This document shows positions 59,509 through 64,000 of a DNA stretch of 64,000 bases, in pieces. The position numbers and the translations under genes are program-made. This DNA is from JAOUEA01 sp041287635 (GTDB lineage: Bacteria > Actinomycetota > UBA4738 > HRBIN12): positions 66,099 through 130,098 of the forward strand of contig JBGGNG010000057.1 of the NCBI GenBank assembly GCA_041287635.1, written 5' to 3'. Below the pieces are notes generated by a model. The model searched no databases. It had not been told where the DNA came from and worked only from the letters and a program-made list of their open reading frames with translations. How positions within the stretch are numbered: position 1 is the stretch's first letter; every line of letters starts with the position of its first letter.

Positions 59509-61131
59509 TCAATCCTGTCGTACCCCCTCGGGGTTCACCCCGACCCGACGGGCCAGTACGGCGAGCGGAACCGACGACAACAGCATCAGCAGCAATGCCG
59601 GCACGGCAGCCCGCGAGTAGAGGCCGGCTGAGGCGGACGTCCACACGCGCGTGGAGAGCGTCTCGAACCCAGTCGGCCGCAGCAGCAACGTCGCCGGGAG
59701 CTCCTTCATGGCGGTGAGGAACACGAGAGCAGCACCTGCGAGCGCGGGCTTGGCGATGAGCGGGAACACGATGTCTTTCAGGATACGGCCCCGGCCTCGG
59801 CCGAGGGTCCGCGCGGCCTCCTCCATGCGCGGCGTGAGCTGCAGCAGACCGGCCCGCAGCGGCTCCGCAGTCTGGGGCAGGAACATCACGACGTACGCGA
59901 TCACGAGCAGCGGCAGGCTCTGGTACAGAAGCGGCAGGTACGAGGATGCCAAGAACACGAACGCGAGGGCCACCACGAGCCCGGGCAACGCGTAGCCCAT
60001 GTATGACAGGGATTCGACCGACCGGGACCGCCTGCTCGGGTATCGGGCCCCGAGCACGGCGATCGGCGTCGCGGCGACGAGGGCGAAGATCGCCCCGGCC
60101 CCGGAGACGAGAGCCGACGCGCCGGCCGCCCAGATCGTGAGGTTGAGCGGCGTGCCGGCGGCAAGGCCGCGGGCGAGCAGCATGAGCAGCATCCCGGCAG
60201 GCAGCACGAGCCCGACGCCGATCACCGCCGCCGACAGCACGAGCGCCGGCCAGCGCCACCGACCGAGCGGGACCGGGCGCAACGGTCGTGCCACGCCCGT
60301 TCCCGATCGGTAGTATCGCGCGCGGCCCCGGGCACGGCGCTCGGCGACGACCACGACGAGCGCGAGCGCGGCGAGCATCAGGGAGAGGATCGCGGCCGGC
60401 GTGCGATCGAACGCGGCCTTGTACTGCAGGAAGATCGCCTGGGTGAAGGTGGGGTAACGCATCAGCGAGACCGCCCCGAAGTCGTGCAGGGTGTAGAGGG
60501 CCACGAGCAGGGCACCGGCACCGATCGAGGGACGCAGGAGCGGCAGCGTGACGGTGCGGAACACGTGGGCGCGCGATCGGCCGGCGACCCGACCGGCCTC
60601 CTCGAACGCGGGGTCCAAGCCGCGGATCCCGGCGACCGTCACGAGGTACACGTAGGGGTAGGTGAACAGCGTGAGCGCGAGGAAGGCACCCGGGAAGCCG
60701 GTGATGTCGGGGAGACGTTCGACCCCGAGGGGCTCGAGCAACCGTTGCAGTTCTCCGGTCGGACCGAGCGCCGACAGCAGCGTGAACGCGCCGACGTAGC
60801 TCGGGATCACCAAGGGCAATGCGAACAGGGTCGCCCACACCCGCCGGCCCGGCATGTCGCTGCGCACGGCCAGCCACGCCAGCGTGACTCCGATCGCCGT
60901 CGCGGCGAGCGTCACGGCGACGGCGAGTCCGATCGTGTGCAACGTCAGAGAGACCGTGCGCCACCGCATGATCAGGCGCCAGCTCGATGCATCCGCCTCG
61001 AGCGCACGAGCCACGAGGTAGACGATCGGCAACAGCACGAGGGCCGTCACGCCGAGCGCGGCCGCCTGCAACGGGACCGGGGCCCTTCGGCCCCGGCCTC
61101 GTTCGACGGTGATCGTCGCTGCGCGTGCCAT
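59509..61131 (-). CDS. fbpB: Ferric iron ABC transporter permease FbpB
   Basis: A fused double permease of 540 residues with about twelve transmembrane helices. There are two copies of the ATPase-docking EAA motif: EEAGRVAGRSRAHVFRTVTL in the first half and EEAARTLGRGRGRILKDIVF in the second. Two-domain permeases of this layout are typical of FbpB/ThiP-type Fe(III) importers. N-terminus is Arg-rich. Eleven bases separate it from fbpA upstream. Confidence 0.91.
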   Translation of the reverse strand: MARAATITVERGRGRRAPVPLQAAALGVTALVLLPIVYLVARALEADASSWRLIMRWRTVSLTLHTIGLAVAVTLAATAIGVTLAWLAVRSDMPGRRVWATLFALPLVIPSYVGAFTLLSALGPTGELQRLLEPLGVERLPDITGFPGAFLALTLFTYPYVYLVTVAGIRGLDPAFEEAGRVAGRSRAHVFRTVTLPLLRPSIGAGALLVALYTLHDFGAVSLMRYPTFTQAIFLQYKAAFDRTPAAILSLMLAALALVVVVAERRARGRARYYRSGTGVARPLRPVPLGRWRWPALVLSAAVIGVGLVLPAGMLLMLLARGLAAGTPLNLTIWAAGASALVSGAGAIFALVAATPIAVLGARYPSRRSRSVESLSYMGYALPGLVVALAFVFLASSYLPLLYQSLPLLVIAYVVMFLPQTAEPLRAGLLQLTPRMEEAARTLGRGRGRILKDIVFPLIAKPALAGAALVFLTAMKELPATLLLRPTGFETLSTRVWTSASAGLYSRAAVPALLLMLLSSVPLAVLARRVGVNPEGVRQD

Positions 61132-61142
61132 CTCCTCTGCCC

Positions 61143-62174
61143 TCAGACCATCCCCACCTGGGCGAGCAGGTCCAGGGCCTGAGGGAGCGCGGCGCCGAGC
61201 TGACTCAGGTCGACGTTCGGGCCGGCGAAGTCGGCGAGCGGAGGAACGTCGACCGATGCGTCGTACCCGGCGACGACCGGGTACTCCCAGGAGTCCTCGG
61301 ACACGAACGTCTGTCCGGGGTCGCCGGTGAGGTAGTCGGCGAACGCAGCCGCGCCATCGGCGTTCGCGGCGCTCGCGAGCACCCCCACACCCGCGGCGTT
61401 GATGAACGAACCGGCGTCGCCCCGATCGAAGTAGTGGTTCTCGATCGGCAGGCTGCCGTCCTCTGCCTCAACCTCGTACTTGTAGTAGTGGTTCACGAGG
61501 CCGACCTCGACCTCACCGGACGCGACCGCGCGGGTGGTGGCTCCGTTGTCCTCGTAGAAGCGCGGGTCGTTCGCCATCAGGCCCTCGAGCCAGCCGCGGG
61601 TCTCGTCCTCCCCGTAGGCCACGATCATCGCGGCCACATGCGCCTGGAACGAGGAGTTCGTCGGCGGCAGGCCGATCCGCCCCTTCCAGCTCGGATCGGT
61701 GAGATCGAAGATCGAACCCGGCAGTTCGGCCTCGTCGACGAGCTCGGTGTTGTACACGGCCACCCGACCGCGCCCCGACGTGCCCACCCAGGTCCCGTCG
61801 TCGGACTGGAAGCGGTCCTCAACGCGATCGAGGATCTCCTCGTCGATCGGGGCGAGCAGGCCCCCGTCGGCCACGGCGCCGAGCGACCCGGCGTCTTGGG
61901 AGAAGAAGACGTCGGCCGGCGAGTTGTCGCCCTCCTCGAGGATCGTCGCGGCGAGCTCCGCCGAGTCGCCGTAGCGCACCTCGGTCTCGATGCCGGTGGC
62001 TGCGGTGAAGTCGTCGAACAGCGTCTTCACGAACTCCTCGTCACGGCCGCTGTAGATCGTGATCGAGCCCGGGCCCTCGCTCGAGCCCTGCGGTTCGGCA
62101 GCCTCGCTCGAGCAGGACGCGAGCACGACCGCGAGCAGGACCGCGACCCCCCATTGGTTCCGAGTACCCCTCAT
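61143..62174 (-). CDS. fbpA: Ferric iron-binding lipoprotein FbpA
   Basis: An iron-binding receptor of 343 residues. Signal peptide and lipobox LASC at residues 18-21, then ITIYSGRDEEFVKTLFDDF, the standard FbpA opening. The tyrosine cluster GLVNHYYKYEVE near residue 225 matches the Fe(III)-ligand tyrosines of the class. Ligand could be Fe(III) with or without a synergistic anion. Promoter and dyad repeats upstream suggest control by the adjacent DtxR-type regulator. Confidence 0.91.
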   Translation of the reverse strand: MRGTRNQWGVAVLLAVVLASCSSEAAEPQGSSEGPGSITIYSGRDEEFVKTLFDDFTAATGIETEVRYGDSAELAATILEEGDNSPADVFFSQDAGSLGAVADGGLLAPIDEEILDRVEDRFQSDDGTWVGTSGRGRVAVYNTELVDEAELPGSIFDLTDPSWKGRIGLPPTNSSFQAHVAAMIVAYGEDETRGWLEGLMANDPRFYEDNGATTRAVASGEVEVGLVNHYYKYEVEAEDGSLPIENHYFDRGDAGSFINAAGVGVLASAANADGAAAFADYLTGDPGQTFVSEDSWEYPVVAGYDASVDVPPLADFAGPNVDLSQLGAALPQALDLLAQVGMV

Positions 62175-62181
62175 CTGTCGC

Positions 62182-62277
62182 GTGCCCCCTTTGTTCGGAT
62201 GTCCGAACGCCTCTCGTTCGGCTCATCGAAACCCTACTCAGGAGGTCGGATTCACGTCAAGGTCATTCGGGACCGAA
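62182..62277 (-). promoter_or_regulatory. fbpA promoter with three dyad operators
   Basis: On the minus strand TTGACG (62260-62255) and TAGGGT (62236-62231) are 18 bases apart. Around them lie TTCGG-GA-CCGAA (62266-62277), TTCG-GCTCAT-CGAA (62217-62230, near the transcription start) and GTTCGGA-TG-TCCGAAC (62193-62208). The dyads share TTCG/CGAA arms and fit a dimeric repressor, most simply the DtxR-type protein encoded next door. AGGGGGC (62188-62182) is the ribosome-binding site. Confidence 0.65.
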
Positions 62278-62292
62278 CGATATGAGCGCGGA

Positions 62293-62973
62293 TCAGACCG
62301 CGTCGACCCAGAGGTTGTCCGCGAGGCCTGCCCCGAGCGCCACCGGCCGGTCGCGGACCGTGAGGCTCATCGAGCCGTCGGGGCCGACACCGTCGACCGT
62401 GACCGACGCGCCCGGCATCAGGCCCGAATCCTCGAGGAAGCGCATCACCGCGAGGTCCAGCTCAAGATCCTCGGTGAGCCGACGAAGGGTGACGACACGG
62501 CCGGGAGCGACGGCCTTCAGCGCGACGAGGGTCGTGACGTCGACCTCGTGGGCCGACCCCGGGATGGGGTTGCCGTGCGGACAGGCACCGGGGTCGCCGA
62601 GGATGTCGACGAGCCGCTCCTCGACCTGTGCGGAGATCACGCGTTCCCAGACCTCGGCTTCCTGGTGCGCCTGGTGCCACGGTAGGCCGATCACGTCGAT
62701 CAGCAGGTGCTCCGCGAGCCGGTGGCGTCGAACCAGCGTGATCGCCATCTGCCGTCCGTCGTCCGTGAACGCGAGCGTCCTACCATCGACGTTGAGGAGC
62801 CCGTCGCCGATCAAACGCTTCGTGTGCTCGCTCACCGACGCCCGGCTGACGCCCATCCACCTCGCGATCTCCGCCTGCACCGTGGGGAAGCCTTCTTCCG
62901 CGATCTCGTAGAGCGCCTCGAGGTAGTCGGCTGAGGGGTGGCGGGTCTGGGTGACCGGCACGTCGGTCGTCAT
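62293..62973 (-). CDS. DtxR-family metal-dependent transcriptional regulator
   Basis: A 226-residue repressor. The N-terminal winged helix-turn-helix reads SADYLEALYEIAEEGFPTVQ then EIARWMGVSRASVSEHTKRL. The metal-binding dimerisation domain holds HRLAEHLLIDVIG, WHQAHQEAEVWERVIS, and CPHGNPIPG with its Cys/His ligands. A C-terminal SH3-like domain follows (GRVVTLRRL onward). It may sense Fe(II) or Mn(II); which one is not decided by sequence. The gene lies directly upstream of fbpABC on the same strand, 118 bases away, and divergent from polA (23 bases). Confidence 0.92.
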   Translation of the reverse strand: MTTDVPVTQTRHPSADYLEALYEIAEEGFPTVQAEIARWMGVSRASVSEHTKRLIGDGLLNVDGRTLAFTDDGRQMAITLVRRHRLAEHLLIDVIGLPWHQAHQEAEVWERVISAQVEERLVDILGDPGACPHGNPIPGSAHEVDVTTLVALKAVAPGRVVTLRRLTEDLELDLAVMRFLEDSGLMPGASVTVDGVGPDGSMSLTVRDRPVALGAGLADNLWVDAV

Positions 62974-62996
62974 GGGCGGAGACTACGATACGGTTC

Positions 62997-64000
62997 GTGA
63001 CCCCTTCGAAGGCCAGCGCCGCGACGGCAGGGCCAGGCGACACCCCTCGGCGGATGTTCTTGCTCGACGGGCACTCGCTCGCGTACCGAGCCTTCTTCGC
63101 CCTGCCGCCCACACTCGCGACCTCGAGCGGCACGCTCACGAACGCCGTCTACGGATTCACGAGCATGGTGATCAAGCTCCTCGCCGAGGAGAAGCCCGAC
63201 CTGATCGCGGTCTTCTTCGATGCGGGCAAGCCGACCGTGCGGCTGGCCAAGGACGCCGACTACAAGGCCGGCCGCCGCGAGACCCCTCAGGACTTCACGT
63301 CGCAGCTCGGCCTGATCGAGGAGGTGCTCGAGGCGATGCGCATCCCGGTGCTGCGCATCGCCGACGGCAACGAGGCGGACGACGCGATCGGCACCCTCTC
63401 GCTGCGGGCCCACGAGCAGGGCATCGACGCCACGATCGTCACGGCCGACCGCGACTTCTTCCAGCTCGTGCGCCCCGGCGTCACCGTGATGTTCAACCGC
63501 AAGGGCATCAGCGACATCGTCCGCTACGACGAGGACGCCGTCACCGAACGCTACGGCATCACGCCCACGCAGTACCTCGACTTCGTGGCGCTGAAGGGTG
63601 ACACGAGCGACAACATCCCCGGGGTGCCGGGCGTCGGCGACAAGACCGCCGCGAAGCTCGTGAACCAGTTCGGCACCGTCGAGGAGCTCGTCGCGAACAC
63701 CGACATGCTGAAGGGCAAGCAGAGGGAGAACGTCGAGGCCTCGGCCGGCCGGCTCGGCCTCAACAAGGAGCTCGCGCGCATCGACACAGACCTCGAGCTG
63801 CCGGTCGACCCCGACGACTGCGAGATGGGGGAGTGGGACACCGACGAGGTACGGCGGCTCTACACCTCACTCGAGTTCCGCTCGCTGTTCGACCGGCTGC
63901 AGGAGATCGGCAACGTCAAGCCCAAGGTCGACGTCGCCGAGCTCGACCTGCGCGAGGTGGCGGCGGCCGAACTGCCGGCGATCTGGGGCGGGGGGGCGCC
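62997..64000 (+). CDS. polA: DNA polymerase I, N-terminal part (cut by window edge)
   Basis: Only the first 334 or so codons are present. The 5' nuclease domain is clear: MFLLDGHSLAYRAFFALPP, VFFDAGKPTVRLAKDADYK, ADGNEADDAIGTLSL, VTADRDFFQLV and the helix-hairpin-helix GDTSDNIPGVPGVGDKTAAK. The start of the next domain is reached at the edge. I took GTG at 62997 because TACGAT (62984-62989) ends seven bases before it and no ribosome-binding site exists, so the transcript may be leaderless. ATG 63054 is the alternative. Repair and Okazaki-fragment processing. Confidence 0.93.
   Translation, partial: MTPSKASAATAGPGDTPRRMFLLDGHSLAYRAFFALPPTLATSSGTLTNAVYGFTSMVIKLLAEEKPDLIAVFFDAGKPTVRLAKDADYKAGRRETPQDFTSQLGLIEEVLEAMRIPVLRIADGNEADDAIGTLSLRAHEQGIDATIVTADRDFFQLVRPGVTVMFNRKGISDIVRYDEDAVTERYGITPTQYLDFVALKGDTSDNIPGVPGVGDKTAAKLVNQFGTVEELVANTDMLKGKQRENVEASAGRLGLNKELARIDTDLELPVDPDDCEMGEWDTDEVRRLYTSLEFRSLFDRLQEIGNVKPKVDVAELDLREVAAAELPAIWGGGA

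Overview
The window is a GC-rich (about 70% by eye) bacterial chromosome segment that reads as Actinomycetota. The evidence is a complete division/cell-wall (dcw) cluster without ftsA but with SepF and a Wag31-type DivIVA, a MurE with the meso-diaminopimelate motif, a DUF3040 protein, a T-box leader on ileS, and many GTG or leaderless-looking starts. I cannot fix the class. The gene content is core chromosome. I see no insertion sequence, prophage, integrase or CRISPR array.

Layout. 1-2700 (minus): a membrane protein cut by the window edge, a DUF402 protein and ornithine aminotransferase. 2739-8314 (plus): a LexA-controlled mutagenesis operon (DUF6504, MBL-fold hydrolase, DnaE2, DinB). 8411-9465: DUF3040 and a MerR regulator. 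9482-13982 (minus): the MoxR, DUF58 and transglutaminase trio. 14252-14734: an HNH nuclease. 14801-33532 (plus): dcw cluster in the order mraZ, small membrane protein, rsmH, ftsL, ftsI, murE, murF, mraY, murD, ftsW, murG, murC, murB, ftsQ, ftsZ, yggS, sepF, yggT, divIVA, small membrane protein. Genes from rsmH to ftsQ are mostly joined by overlaps of a few bases. 33489-36905 (minus): ileS with its T-box. 36991-42827 (plus): DUF167, DksA/TraR-like, lspA, rluD, dnaE1. 42824-43447 (minus): a LON-N protein. 43488-47031 (plus): a HisA-fold protein followed by trpC, trpB, trpA. 47178-55188 (plus): a branched-chain amino-acid ABC transporter, an ornithine-cyclodeaminase-family enzyme, tRNA-Leu (minus) and an orphan receptor lipoprotein. 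55340-58066 (plus): a polar amino-acid ABC transporter. 58487-62973 (minus): ferric-iron ABC transporter and a DtxR-type regulator. 62997-64000 (plus): the start of polA.

How the parts work together. A canonical LexA box sits in the promoter of the mutasome operon. The same 13-base core recurs immediately beside the mraZ promoter, which suggests DNA damage may be wired both to error-prone synthesis and to transcription of the division cluster. The DtxR gene and fbpABC flank 118 bases holding three related TTCG...CGAA repeats around a good promoter, so iron uptake is probably metal-repressed. The trp genes are led by a HisA/PriA-fold protein that lacks the usual catalytic aspartates. Many genes have a TANNNT hexamer ending 6-7 bases before the start codon and no Shine-Dalgarno sequence, which fits leaderless transcripts.
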